Source of the DNA: CALDTK01 sp041744755
Lineage (GTDB): Bacteria > Bacteroidota > Bacteroidia > Chitinophagales > Saprospiraceae
Direction: 5' to 3'
Length of the DNA stretch: 6,289 bases
Assembly (NCBI GenBank): GCA_041744755.1
Contig: JBGTKC010000135.1
Coordinates: 1-6,289, forward strand
In this document: positions 1 through 6,128 of the stretch, one piece after another
How positions within the stretch are numbered: position 1 is the stretch's first letter
How the letters are laid out: each line of letters begins with the position of its first letter
Made by a program: the position numbers and the translations under genes
The notes under the pieces: generated by a model
Told to the model about the DNA's origin: nothing
Database searches by the model: none
What the model saw: the letters and a program-made list of their open reading frames with translations, nothing else

Positions 1-2019
1 CCCGGCGCGGGTGGCCGCGGCCCCAGTGGCCCAGGAGCCCCCGGTGGACAGAGTCGCGGGCGTCGCACCGACGAGCCAAAGGAGGTCACCAAGAAAGAGA
101 TCGAGGACAAGATCAAGGCCACGATGGCGCGCCTGTCCGGCAAGGGCAAGAACCGCCGCTCGAAGCTGCGACGCGACACCCGCGACCGCCACCGCGACAG
201 CCGCGAGCGAATCGCGGCCTCCGTAGATCACAGCACGCTCGAGCTTACCGAGTTCATCAGCGTGACCGAGTTCGCGAGCCTGCTCGACGTGCCCGTGACG
301 GAGGTGATCCTCACGTGTATGAACATCGGGGTGATCGTGTCGATCAACCAACGTCTCGACAAGGAGGTCATCGAATTGGTGGCCAGCGAGTTCGAACGCG
401 AGGTCGTCTTCATCAACGCCGACACCGGCATCGAGGAAGAGGAAGAGATCATCGTCGACGATCCCGACAAACTCCAGCACCGCTCGCCGATCGTGACCGT
501 CATGGGTCACGTCGACCACGGGAAGACCAGTTTGCTCGACTTCATCCGCGAGGCCAAAGTGGCCGCCGGTGAGGCCGGTGGTATTACGCAGCACATCGGC
601 GCCTACGAAGTCAACGTCGGCGACAAGAGTGACCGACGCAAGATTACTTTCCTCGACACCCCCGGTCACGAGGCCTTCACGGCCATGCGTGCCCGCGGTG
701 CGAAGGTGACCGACATCGCGATTATCGTGATCGCGGCGGACGACTCGATTATGCCGCAGACCCGCGAGGCCATCAGCCACGCGCAGGCCGCCAACGTGCC
801 CTTCGTGATCGCGATCAACAAGGTCGACAAGGCCGGCGCCAACCCGGAGAAAATCAAGGAGGCCCTCTCGCAAATGAATATCCTCGTTGACGACTGGGGC
901 GGCAAGATCCAGAGTCAAGCCATCTCGGCCAAGACCGGGCAGGGCATCGACGAACTTCTGGAGAAGGTGGTCCTCGAGGCGGACATCCTCGAGCTGCAGG
1001 CCAACCCGAACCGCGACGCCGTCGGCGCCGTACTGGAGGCCTCGCTCGAGAAAGGTCGGGGCTACGTGGCGCGGACCCTCGTGATGACCGGTACCCTCAA
1101 GATCGGCGACGCCATCGTGGCCGGTGAGGCCTCCGGTAAGGTGAAGGCGATGTTCAACGACCGCGGCAAGCCCGTCAAGGAAGCCGGACCATCGACGCCC
1201 GTACTCGTGCTCGGCCTCAGTGGCGCCCCACAGGCCGGTGAGCGCTTCAAGGTCATGCCCAACGAGACCGAGGCCCGTACCGTGGCCTCGAAGCGCGCGC
1301 AGATCATGCGTGAGCAGACCAACCGGGCCACGAAGCGCATCTCGCTCGACGAGATCGGTCGCCGACTCGCGCTCGGCACCTTCAAAGAGCTCAACCTCAT
1401 CGTCAAAGGCGACGTCGACGGCTCTGTCGAGGCCCTTTCGGATTCGCTCATCAAACTCTCCCACGAGACGGTGGCCGTCAACGTCATCCACAAGGCCGTC
1501 GGACCGATTGCCGAGTCGGACGTTTTGCTGGCAAGCGCCTCAGACGCCATCATCATTGGCTTCCAGGTGCGCCCGAGCCCACAGGCCCGCAAGCTCGCCG
1601 AACGCGAGGGCGTGCAGATCAAGAGCTACTCCATCATTTACGAGGTCATCGACGACATCAAGCTCGCCATCGAGGGCATGCTCGAGCCGACGAAGGAGGA
1701 GCGGATCGTCGGTACGACCATCGTCCGCGAGATCTTCAAGAACTCGAAGGTCGGTACGATCGCCGGTTGCTACGTCGACTCCGGTCGAATCGCGCGCAAC
1801 GACAAACTCCGCGTCATCCGCAACGGCGTGGTGGTGTTCCCCCTCAAGGAGGGTGCCATCGGCGAGCTCGCCTCCCTCAAGCAGATCAAAGACGACGCCA
1901 AGGAGGTCGCTGCCGGTCGCGAGTGTGGCGTGGTGATCAAGAACTTCAACGACGTGAGAGTCGATGACGTGATCGAGACCTACGAGATCTACGAGGTGGC
2001 GGCGAAGCTGACGGATTAG
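1..2019 (+). CDS. infB: Translation initiation factor IF2, 5' end outside the window
   Basis: IF2 is the cytoplasmic GTPase that places initiator fMet-tRNA on the 30S subunit and promotes 50S joining. The open frame runs from base 1 to TAG at 2017-2019 (672 codons in the window). The ATG at 124 lies inside the protein, because the frame upstream encodes a Gly/Pro-rich linker and a basic helix (KEVTKKEIEDKIKATMARL) typical of Bacteroidota IF2. Domains by position: IF2_N at about 241-410; G domain with G1 GHVDHGKT at 505-528, the switch I segment GGITQHIGAYEV after it, G3 DTPGH at 655-669, G4 NKVD at 817-828 and G5 SAKTG at 925-939; beta-barrel domain II at about 1000-1290; the IF2-specific alpha/beta domain at about 1330-1640; and the C-terminal fMet-tRNA-binding barrel up to the stop. 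All GTPase motifs are intact, so the gene looks functional. An acidic stretch (EEEEE) precedes the G domain. No downstream gene is co-directional within coupling distance. Confidence 0.98.
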   Translation, partial: PGAGGRGPSGPGAPGGQSRGRRTDEPKEVTKKEIEDKIKATMARLSGKGKNRRSKLRRDTRDRHRDSRERIAASVDHSTLELTEFISVTEFASLLDVPVTEVILTCMNIGVIVSINQRLDKEVIELVASEFEREVVFINADTGIEEEEEIIVDDPDKLQHRSPIVTVMGHVDHGKTSLLDFIREAKVAAGEAGGITQHIGAYEVNVGDKSDRRKITFLDTPGHEAFTAMRARGAKVTDIAIIVIAADDSIMPQTREAISHAQAANVPFVIAINKVDKAGANPEKIKEALSQMNILVDDWGGKIQSQAISAKTGQGIDELLEKVVLEADILELQANPNRDAVGAVLEASLEKGRGYVARTLVMTGTLKIGDAIVAGEASGKVKAMFNDRGKPVKEAGPSTPVLVLGLSGAPQAGERFKVMPNETEARTVASKRAQIMREQTNRATKRISLDEIGRRLALGTFKELNLIVKGDVDGSVEALSDSLIKLSHETVAVNVIHKAVGPIAESDVLLASASDAIIIGFQVRPSPQARKLAEREGVQIKSYSIIYEVIDDIKLAIEGMLEPTKEERIVGTTIVREIFKNSKVGTIAGCYVDSGRIARNDKLRVIRNGVVVFPLKEGAIGELASLKQIKDDAKEVAAGRECGVVIKNFNDVRVDDVIETYEIYEVAAKLTD

Positions 2020-2093
2020 GGAGGTGATGGATCGCTTCGCTGATGGGACGATGGATCAGCTGCGCGAGTTGGACGGTCTGTGGGTGAGGTGTT

Positions 2094-2110
2094 GCGGGCA
2101 TTCGCCAAAA
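2094..2110 (+). repeat. 17-base near-repeat, left copy
   Basis: GCGGGCATTCGCCAAAA matches 6121-6137 (GCGGGCATACGCCAAAA) at 16 of 17 bases, in the same orientation. The flanking bases on either side do not match. The two copies bracket the whole RHS-IS segment. A chance match is possible in GC-rich DNA of this length. Confidence 0.35.
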
Positions 2111-2119
2111 CGAGCCCGC
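2094..2119 (+). terminator. Hairpin downstream of infB, possible terminator without a T tract
   Basis: GCGGGC (2094-2099) pairs with GCCCGC (2114-2119). TCG (2102-2104) pairs with CGA (2111-2113) inside, giving 9 pairs with a two-base bulge and a CCAAAA loop. It lies 75 bases after the infB stop, so a role in ending infB transcription is plausible. No run of T follows on the + strand, so it is not a canonical intrinsic terminator. Its left arm overlaps the 17-base near-repeat that recurs at 6121. Confidence 0.3.
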
Positions 2120-2188
2120 TGCGTGTCGGTAGACCATGTGCTTATAACACTAAGATCTGGCGCTCGAAGCGATTAAACAGTTGAGTCT

Positions 2189-2629
2189 GTGAGCGAAGAA
2201 CTTTGCCGGTTCCCAAGTAAGATGATCCCGCCTCCGGTGTATGCGGGAGGACCTCTAGGCCACACCTGGTCCCCACGCGCTTTGCAGCGTGCAGAACCTA
2301 CCGTCACCACTTTCTCAAACGCCGGCGAACTCCTCACCGACCAGGCCCGCGGGATTACCGCCGTCTACGATGGCTTCTCGATGCCACGCACGATCACCAC
2401 GCCGCAGGGGCGCCTGGATCTCACTTACGATGCACCGCGAGGCAATGGGGAAGGGGCTCCGCTGCCGAGCAAGTGGCGCCAGCGGGCGTTCGGACCTTCC
2501 GGTGCGCTCCTGAGCCAGGAGTCCACCTACGGCGCGGTGCAGTACCGCGGGACCAAGCCCTACGCCATCAGTCACGCCCACGGACGTGCGCGCTTCGATG
2601 ACCCAAACACGGGCTCCGCGTGGACCTAA
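2189..2629 (+). pseudogene. RHS-family protein remnant, upstream part ending at an in-frame stop
   Basis: The frame opens at GTG 2189, after an in-frame TAA at 2174-2176, and ends at TAA 2627-2629. RHS-like sequence starts only near 2298 (TVTTFSNAGELLTD, then GITAVYDGFSMPRTITT and LDLTYDA). These segments resemble the last YD-type repeats before the RHS core of Bacteroidota proteins. The roughly 36 residues before that look unrelated, so 2189 is probably not a real start. Full RHS proteins usually exceed 1000 residues and carry secretion or shell domains; all of that is missing. The frame is the same as that of the downstream RHS core, and reading through the TAA gives WT-stop-EFVLRDHLGS. Many homologues have a tyrosine before the acidic residue of this RDHLG motif, so one substitution from TAC or TAT would explain the break. 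I call it a 5'-truncated, nonsense-interrupted gene. A sequencing error at the TAA cannot be excluded. Confidence 0.7.
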
Positions 2630-2635
2630 GAGTTT

Positions 2636-3646
2636 GTGCTGCGAGATCACCTCGGCTCTGCGCGCGTGGTGCTGCGCGACCGTAAATTCGACGAGCGCGA
2701 CGGCGCCTACCTCGCGGGTGGGACCACGGGCGACGCGCCAGTCTACGAAGCGGTAGTTCTCCAGGTCGATGACTATTACCCATTCGGACTGCGGATTGAC
2801 GACCAGGCGAGGGCACGGGGCCAAGATTACGAGTTCACGTATACGGGCAAGGAGGAAGTAGCAGAGATTGGGTTAAATTGGCAGGATTATGGCGCGAGGT
2901 GGTTTGATGTGTCATTAGCGAGGTTTTGTACGGTGGATAGATACGCTCATAAGTTTACTTTCCAATCGCCGTATGCCTATGCCGGAAATAGTCCAATCTC
3001 TTTTTTAGATATTAATGGGGATAGTATATTAATACATACTCGGAAAAGCGAAGTGAGCTGGGAGAATGGCAAGTTATTTAACAAAGATGGATCAAGTTAT
3101 GACGGAAAAGTAAGGGGATACCTAAGACAAGCAAATAACGCACTTAACGATATCAATGGAACAGAAGCTGGAGCGGACATGCTATTGGGTTTAGCATCTT
3201 CCACAAATAAATTCGTAATTCGGTCTGGTCTGAATAGCTTTCGGCCAGATGATCATGGTTCTCCTGGAATAAATCTTGTCACCAATAATACATATGCCCT
3301 ACAAGTCTTCGATCAGGGAAAATTGGTCGCGTCGCATCTTCCCTTTGAAAAGTTCGGCGACGGTGGGGACGTCAACTGGAACTCCGGGGGAGTTGTCACC
3401 CTCGCACATGAAATAGCTCACGCCAGCGATGCAGACAAAGGGTTGCTCGATTCCCGCGTTGTTTCCGTGAATGGAGGCTCTGAAGAGATCAGAGAGATCC
3501 GGGCGGTCTATAAAGAGAATCTAGTCAGAGGACAATTAGGTTTACCACTTAGGATAAGCTATTCCGGGGGAGCAAGCCTTATTAATAACGGCAGGCCGAC
3601 CAATTACGAAGTTTCGTTTTTGCTGAATATGATCCTAAAGTTATGA
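2636..3646 (+). CDS. RHS core fragment with M91-like (NleD-type) metallopeptidase toxin tip
   Basis: Translation could restart at GTG 2636, six bases after the TAA; otherwise this is the 3' part of the broken RHS gene (336 aa). Residues 3-128 form the RHS repeat-associated core: RDHLGS (3-8), YYPFG (47-51), YTGKE (69-73), then GLNWQDYGARWFD, FQSPYAYAGNSPI and the closing DING (125-128), a variant of DPxG. Residues 129-336 are the variable tip. It carries HEIAH at 258-262 (3407-3421) within TLAHEIAHASDAD, followed by EIRAVYKENLVR (287-298) and GLPLR (302-306). A HExxH helix, then E..A...EN..R and GLPLR, is what I associate with peptidase M91, the family of the effector NleD, a zinc protease acting on host MAP kinases. 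The two His would bind zinc and the Glu would be catalytic; the third ligand is not certain. The tip is AT-rich, unlike the first 200 bases of the core. The TGA overlaps the next gene's ATG. The family call is from motif memory, and the real target is unknown. Confidence 0.75.
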   Translation: MLRDHLGSARVVLRDRKFDERDGAYLAGGTTGDAPVYEAVVLQVDDYYPFGLRIDDQARARGQDYEFTYTGKEEVAEIGLNWQDYGARWFDVSLARFCTVDRYAHKFTFQSPYAYAGNSPISFLDINGDSILIHTRKSEVSWENGKLFNKDGSSYDGKVRGYLRQANNALNDINGTEAGADMLLGLASSTNKFVIRSGLNSFRPDDHGSPGINLVTNNTYALQVFDQGKLVASHLPFEKFGDGGDVNWNSGGVVTLAHEIAHASDADKGLLDSRVVSVNGGSEEIREIRAVYKENLVRGQLGLPLRISYSGGASLINNGRPTNYEVSFLLNMILKL

Positions 3647-4134
3647 GGACCAGAATTTGTCGCTATATTGTGGTACTGATTGCGATCAACACTTTAGTCG
3701 TATGTAATAGCAGACAATCTACTCATCGAGCGTCTGGCGAAAAAATAACGATGAGCTTTGAGAAATGCATTGTGGCGTCGGATAGCTATACCAAAATTCA
3801 GGCGCTCGTACCGACAGCCAGCGACAGAACCCACGATGCCAGAGAGGGCATGTGTTACTATACATTTTCGTATAAATCCTCTGCGGTCTTCTATATAGGT
3901 AACAACGTATGGACTGGTTCTCTGGTTAATTTTGAAAACAGAATCCGTATCGGCCACGTTAGCTACAACAAGAATACGTTGTTAGACACCGTGCGAGTAG
4001 GTGGCGTTCTGCCTAATGGAGAGAGGTGGACGGAGCAACTCCTAGGAGATGTGTTGGTCGGCTACGCAAATGCTAGCCAATCGGAAGCTGTTATGTTTGA
4101 TGTGGCCATAAAGTCTATTGAGCGAATAAAGTAG
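3643..4134 (+). CDS. Small exported or lipoprotein-like protein, candidate immunity protein to the M91-like tip
   Basis: The 163-residue product starts at ATG 3643, which overlaps the preceding stop as ATGA. This is a strong sign of translational coupling to the toxin tip. The N-terminus has basic residues (MRTRICR), a hydrophobic stretch (YIVVLIAINTLVV) and Cys21, which suggests a signal peptide with a lipobox-like LVVC; Val at -1 is not the usual Gly/Ala/Ser, so lipidation is uncertain. The mature part is about 140 residues, predicted mixed alpha/beta, with Cys41 (in FEKCIV) and Cys71 (in GMCYYTF). It contains NFENRIRIGHVSYN, NTLLDTVRVGG and GERWTEQLLGDVLVGYANA. I do not recognise a named family. 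Its GC content is about 40%, like the tip and unlike infB, so the two probably moved together. The immunity role is inferred from position, coupling and composition only. If it is anchored outside the cytoplasm, the toxin may act in the periplasm or be blocked at the envelope. Confidence 0.7.
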   Translation: MRTRICRYIVVLIAINTLVVCNSRQSTHRASGEKITMSFEKCIVASDSYTKIQALVPTASDRTHDAREGMCYYTFSYKSSAVFYIGNNVWTGSLVNFENRIRIGHVSYNKNTLLDTVRVGGVLPNGERWTEQLLGDVLVGYANASQSEAVMFDVAIKSIERIK

Positions 4135-4165
4135 ATTTAGAGCCGGTTGAAGTTTCTGCATCTGC

Positions 4166-4192
4166 CTGAGCGCGTGGGCCGCGTGGGCTCAG
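4166..4192 (+). terminator. Hairpin 31 bases after the candidate immunity gene, possible terminator
   Basis: CTGAGC (4166-4171) pairs perfectly with GCTCAG (4187-4192) across a 15-base GC-rich loop that contains most of the tandem CGCGTGGGC pair. The position fits an end to the toxin-immunity transcript, but no T run follows on the + strand, so the call is weak. Confidence 0.25.
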
Positions 4193-4311
4193 ATCACGGT
4201 AGCCTTGGCGTGGCGGGTGCGGCGCGTCACCCGGTTGGGTCTATCCGGCACCATGTCGATCAGGCCCCAGTTGTGCATGCGCTCGATTCCCCTCCGCAAT
4301 GGGCCGAGAGA
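4189..4311 (-). pseudogene. Short coding-like remnant, unknown family
   Basis: On the minus strand, an open stretch follows three consecutive TAG codons (4312-4320) and runs to TGA at 4191-4189. It includes a possible ATG at 4278 giving 29 residues, starting MHNWGLIDMVPDRPNRV and ending with a basic RRTRH segment. Its GC-rich, host-like composition and protein-like wording suggest the 3' end of a decayed gene. I cannot name a family, and it could be chance. Confidence 0.2.
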
Positions 4312-4450
4312 CTACTACTAAGACCCAAAAATGGAACGGTGGCCTAAAACAACAATAGCGACGAATATATTATATCTACCTCAGCATTGATTTACCTGGC
4401 TACTTGCGTAGACTTACAACGATTTAGTTTGGTAGCCTTCTCGGTTTTTC

Positions 4451-4458
4451 GGACAGGT
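4451..4458 (+). repeat. Candidate left terminal inverted repeat core of the IS
   Basis: GGACAGGT is the inverse of ACCTGTCC at 5700-5707. Similarity fades inward after these 8 bases. A nearby CCTGTC at 4476-4481 forms a second inverted match to GACAGG (4452-4457), just before the orfA start, and might be a transposase or repressor contact. Confidence 0.5.
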
Positions 4459-4483
4459 ATTAACTTCACTACCTTCCTGTCTA

Positions 4484-4759
4484 ATGAAGAAGTCCCGATT
4501 CACTGAGACCCAGATCGTCGACGCACTCAAGCGCCACGAGAACGGTCGGTCCGTCACCGATCTCGCCCGCGAACTCGGCATCACTCCCGCGACCCTCTAC
4601 ACGTGGCGTAAGAAGTACGCGGGCATGGAGTCCTCGCACCTCAAGCGCCTCAAGCGCCTCAAGGAGCTCGAATCCGAGAACGCCAACCTCAAGCGGATGT
4701 ACGCTGAACTCGCCATCGACAATGCCGCCCTCAAGGACGTCGTCGCAAAAAAGTGGTAA
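4484..4759 (+). CDS. IS3-family transposase OrfA (helix-turn-helix and leucine zipper)
   Basis: This 91-residue protein binds the IS ends and forms the N-terminal half of the OrfAB transposase. The start ATG 4484 gives the family-typical MKKSRFTETQIVDALKRHE. The HTH_Tnp_1 helix-turn-helix is near residues 20-45 (SVTDLARELGITPATLYTWRKKY). A heptad-rich zipper follows near 52-86 (LKRLKRLKELESEN, then LKRMYAELAIDNAALKD). The protein ends KKW as in the IS407 group. A tandem CTCAAGCGC at 4640-4657, plus a partial third copy to 4663, encodes a repeated LKR in the zipper and could be a small duplication. The orfA frame itself is intact. Expression of the fused product needs the slippery site at its 3' end. 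Confidence 0.92.
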   Translation: MKKSRFTETQIVDALKRHENGRSVTDLARELGITPATLYTWRKKYAGMESSHLKRLKRLKELESENANLKRMYAELAIDNAALKDVVAKKW

Positions 4760-4770
4760 CGCCTTCGGCG
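4747..4770 (+). promoter_or_regulatory. Programmed -1 ribosomal frameshift site (A AAA AAG) with downstream hairpin
   Basis: AAAAAAG at 4747-4753 is in the orfA frame as A AAA AAG (codons AAA 4748, AAG 4751), the classic slippery heptamer of IS3-family elements. Slipping back one base moves ribosomes from the orfA frame into orfB before TGG TAA. A small CGCC-TTC-GGCG hairpin (4760-4770) starts seven bases after the heptamer and could stimulate slippage. Confidence 0.75.
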
Positions 4771-5671
4771 AAGCGCGCAGTGGTCAAGTTCCTGCTCGCC
4801 TCGCACTCCCTCAGCATCTCGAAGGCATGCGACATCGCGGGGTTGAGCGCCTCGACGTGGTACTACACCGCGACCAAGGACGACGACGAACTCGTGAGCG
4901 CCCTGGTCGCCTTACGGGACCGCTATCCGAGCCGCGGGATAGACGTGTTTTATAAGCGCCTCCGGGCTGCGGGCCACCCGTGGAGCCGCAGGGCGCGTTC
5001 ACCGCGTGTACACCAAGCTCCGGATGCAGATCCGCAAACCACTCAAGAAGCGGCTTCCGGGCCGCCACCCGAAGCCCCTGGCCGCGCCCGCGAGCCCGAT
5101 GGTCGCCTGGTCGATGGACTTCATGTCCGACGCCCTCGAGAACGGCCGCAAGGTCCGTGTCCTCAACGTCATCGACGACTTCAACCGGGAGTCGGTGTGG
5201 CAGGAGGTGCAGTTCAGCTACCCGTCGGCGATGGTGATCCGCGCCTTGGAGATCGTGAGCCTCGAGCGTGGGCTCCCGGAGCGCATCCGCGTCGACAACG
5301 GCCCGGAGTACATCAGCTCGGCCCTCGCGGCGTACTGCGAGACGCGCGGCGTCGAACTCGACTTCATCGAGCCGGGAAGCCCGCAGCAGAACGCCTACGT
5401 GGAGCGGTTCGACCGCACCTTCCGCGAGGATGTCCTGGACGCCAATGCGTTGCTGAGCCTCGCACACGCTCAGGAGCTAACGGACGCGTGGCGCAAGGAC
5501 TACAACTCCTCACACCCACACACGGCGCTGGCGGACCTGAGCCCCCTAGCGTATCGCCAATCCCATCACGAAGCTAGTGGCGGGCCGAAATCGGTAGAGG
5601 CTGAAATGAACGCCTCCGCTGAAGCTCCGGCGGCCTTGACCGAATCCGCCCCGCCACTGATCGCTGTTTAG
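4753..5671 (+). pseudogene. IS3-family transposase OrfB (DDE integrase core), frameshifted
   Basis: OrfB supplies the catalytic rve integrase domain that cuts and joins IS ends. The frame entered by the -1 shift begins VVTPSAKRAVVKFLL and carries the HTH_21-like part (YPSRGIDVFYKRLRAAGHPWSRR). At 4990-4993 the sequence AGGG has one base too many. Removing one G joins the two halves as WSRRRVHRVYTKLRMQI, matching the usual family wording, and continues to TAG 5669-5671. The catalytic triad is present in the second frame: Asp 5117-5119 (in WSMDF), Asp 5294-5296 (in DNGPEY) and Glu 5402-5404 (in AYVERF), with 35 residues between the last two, the DD35E spacing of IS3. The C-terminus has the usual YNSSHPHTALADLSP. 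Except for the one indel the gene is complete, so the decay is recent, or the extra G is a sequencing error. Confidence 0.88.
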
Positions 5672-5699
5672 GAATTAACTCAACCCACCTATATTTCCG

Positions 5700-5707
5700 A
5701 CCTGTCC
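5700..5707 (-). repeat. Candidate right terminal inverted repeat core of the IS
   Basis: ACCTGTCC lies 28 bases after the orfB stop and is the inverse of 4451-4458. The following A at 5708 would complete the ...CA end expected for IS3 elements. The next bases (ATAA) do not match the bases outside the left end (TTTT), so no target duplication is visible. Confidence 0.5.
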
Positions 5708-5708
5708 A

Positions 5709-5873
5709 ATAAAGGGGAAGCCTACCGTTTGTCCTGGTGCAGAGGTGTATTTAGAATAGCTCAAGCGCCTTAATCATTTTTATATACAGACGAAAGATTC
5801 CAAATTCATCCCTCTACGTCGTATGCTTTACCTACAGTGCCCCAATATTCTCCTAAACGGATCACTTGAACCG
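5709..5873. other. AT-rich spacer, no gene seen
   Basis: GC is about 37-47% by hand count, like the toxin and immunity genes and unlike the neighbouring IS and HTH gene. No convincing reading frame or RNA gene is visible on either strand. It is probably the right-hand continuation of the AT-rich stretch to the left of the IS. Confidence 0.5.
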
Positions 5874-6128
5874 CTACACGGAGACTAAAGTATTTATGCG
5901 CCTGATCACCACCGCGCGGCCGTCTGCGTCAAGTTGATCGACGGTAATCCCGAACTCGCGGGCTAGGTCGACGACCCCGCGCCGGCGCACGTCCTGCGTC
6001 CTGGCCTCCATTTTGAACCAGGACTTGCGGTAGGGCCCGAAATCCGCGGCCTTCTGGTCTTCCGTGAGGCCGCGCATCTGGCGCAGGTGCGCGTAGACTT
6101 CGGCGATTCCCATGGCGATCGCGGGCAT
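5874..6128 (-). CDS. Small XRE-like helix-turn-helix DNA-binding protein
   Basis: From ATG 6128 the product is 84 residues. GTG 6152 would add eight and ATG 6113 would remove five. Residues 7-70 read like an XRE/Cro-type domain: GIAEVYAHLRQMRGLTEDQ (first helix and turn), AADFGPYRKSWFKMEART (HTH core, recognition helix around SWFKME), then VVDLAREFGITVDQLDADG, the typical closing helix and 'ITVDQL' ending. The tail VVIRRINTLVSV is short. There is no catalytic domain, so a transcriptional regulator or antitoxin-type repressor is the likely role. No partner toxin is adjacent, so I do not call it an antitoxin. I favour 6128 or 6113 because a -7-type promoter match sits at 6140-6133, inside the region that a GTG 6152 start would translate. 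Composition is GC-rich, like infB, so it probably belongs to the resident genome. Confidence 0.65.
   Translation of the reverse strand: MPAIAMGIAEVYAHLRQMRGLTEDQKAADFGPYRKSWFKMEARTQDVRRRGVVDLAREFGITVDQLDADGRAVVIRRINTLVSV

Larger units (their letters stand above)
4135..4449. other. Gap between the candidate immunity gene and the IS, no confident gene
   Basis: The first part (about 4150-4330) is GC-rich. It holds a tandem pair of CGCGTGGGC (4171-4179 and 4180-4188), a hairpin and a minus-strand coding-like remnant, described separately. The frame opening at TTG 4147 (66 codons) on the + strand has no recognisable protein pattern. The second part (about 4345-4449) is AT-rich and resembles the sequence beyond the right IS end, as expected if the IS landed inside one AT-rich stretch. 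I see no tRNA, CRISPR repeat or clear promoter here. Confidence 0.6.
4450..5708 (+). mobile_element. IS3-family insertion sequence, IS407-like, probably inactive
   Basis: The element holds orfA and orfB in the IS3 arrangement, with a -1 slippery site in their overlap. OrfA ends in KKW and OrfB begins VVTPSAKR, a pairing typical of the IS407 subgroup. The likely ends share GGACAGGT (left, 4451-4458) and its complement ACCTGTCC (right, 5700-5707). With one more base the right end reads ...CCTGTCCA, giving the TG/CA terminus expected of IS3; the left end has C where T is expected. The length of about 1.26 kb is normal for the group. I see no target duplication at these ends. OrfB carries a frameshift, so the copy is probably dead unless helped in trans. 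It is about 60% GC, whereas both flanks are AT-rich. Confidence 0.85.

Noticed and set aside
2227..2291. The consecutive hairpins as a tRNA gene
   Set aside because: Loop lengths are 11, 14 and 8 bases, there is no T-loop GTTCRANNC sequence, and no CCA or proper acceptor stem.
2208..2298. The same region as an integron attC site
   Set aside because: There are no matching RYYYAAC and GTTRRRY core sites at the two edges and no integrase nearby.
4147..4347. A 66-codon + strand open frame after the candidate immunity gene
   Set aside because: Its translation has no recognisable domain or family wording, and it overlaps a minus-strand stretch that looks slightly more protein-like.
4404..4431. 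TTG followed after 18 bases by TAGTTTG as a promoter for the IS
   Set aside because: The -7 part is one base short of TAnnTTTG and lies outside the likely IS end, so support is too weak to list.
5760..5770. CTCAAGCGCCT matching the tandem repeat in orfA
   Set aside because: It is an 11-base match with no shared flanks, and is best explained by chance.
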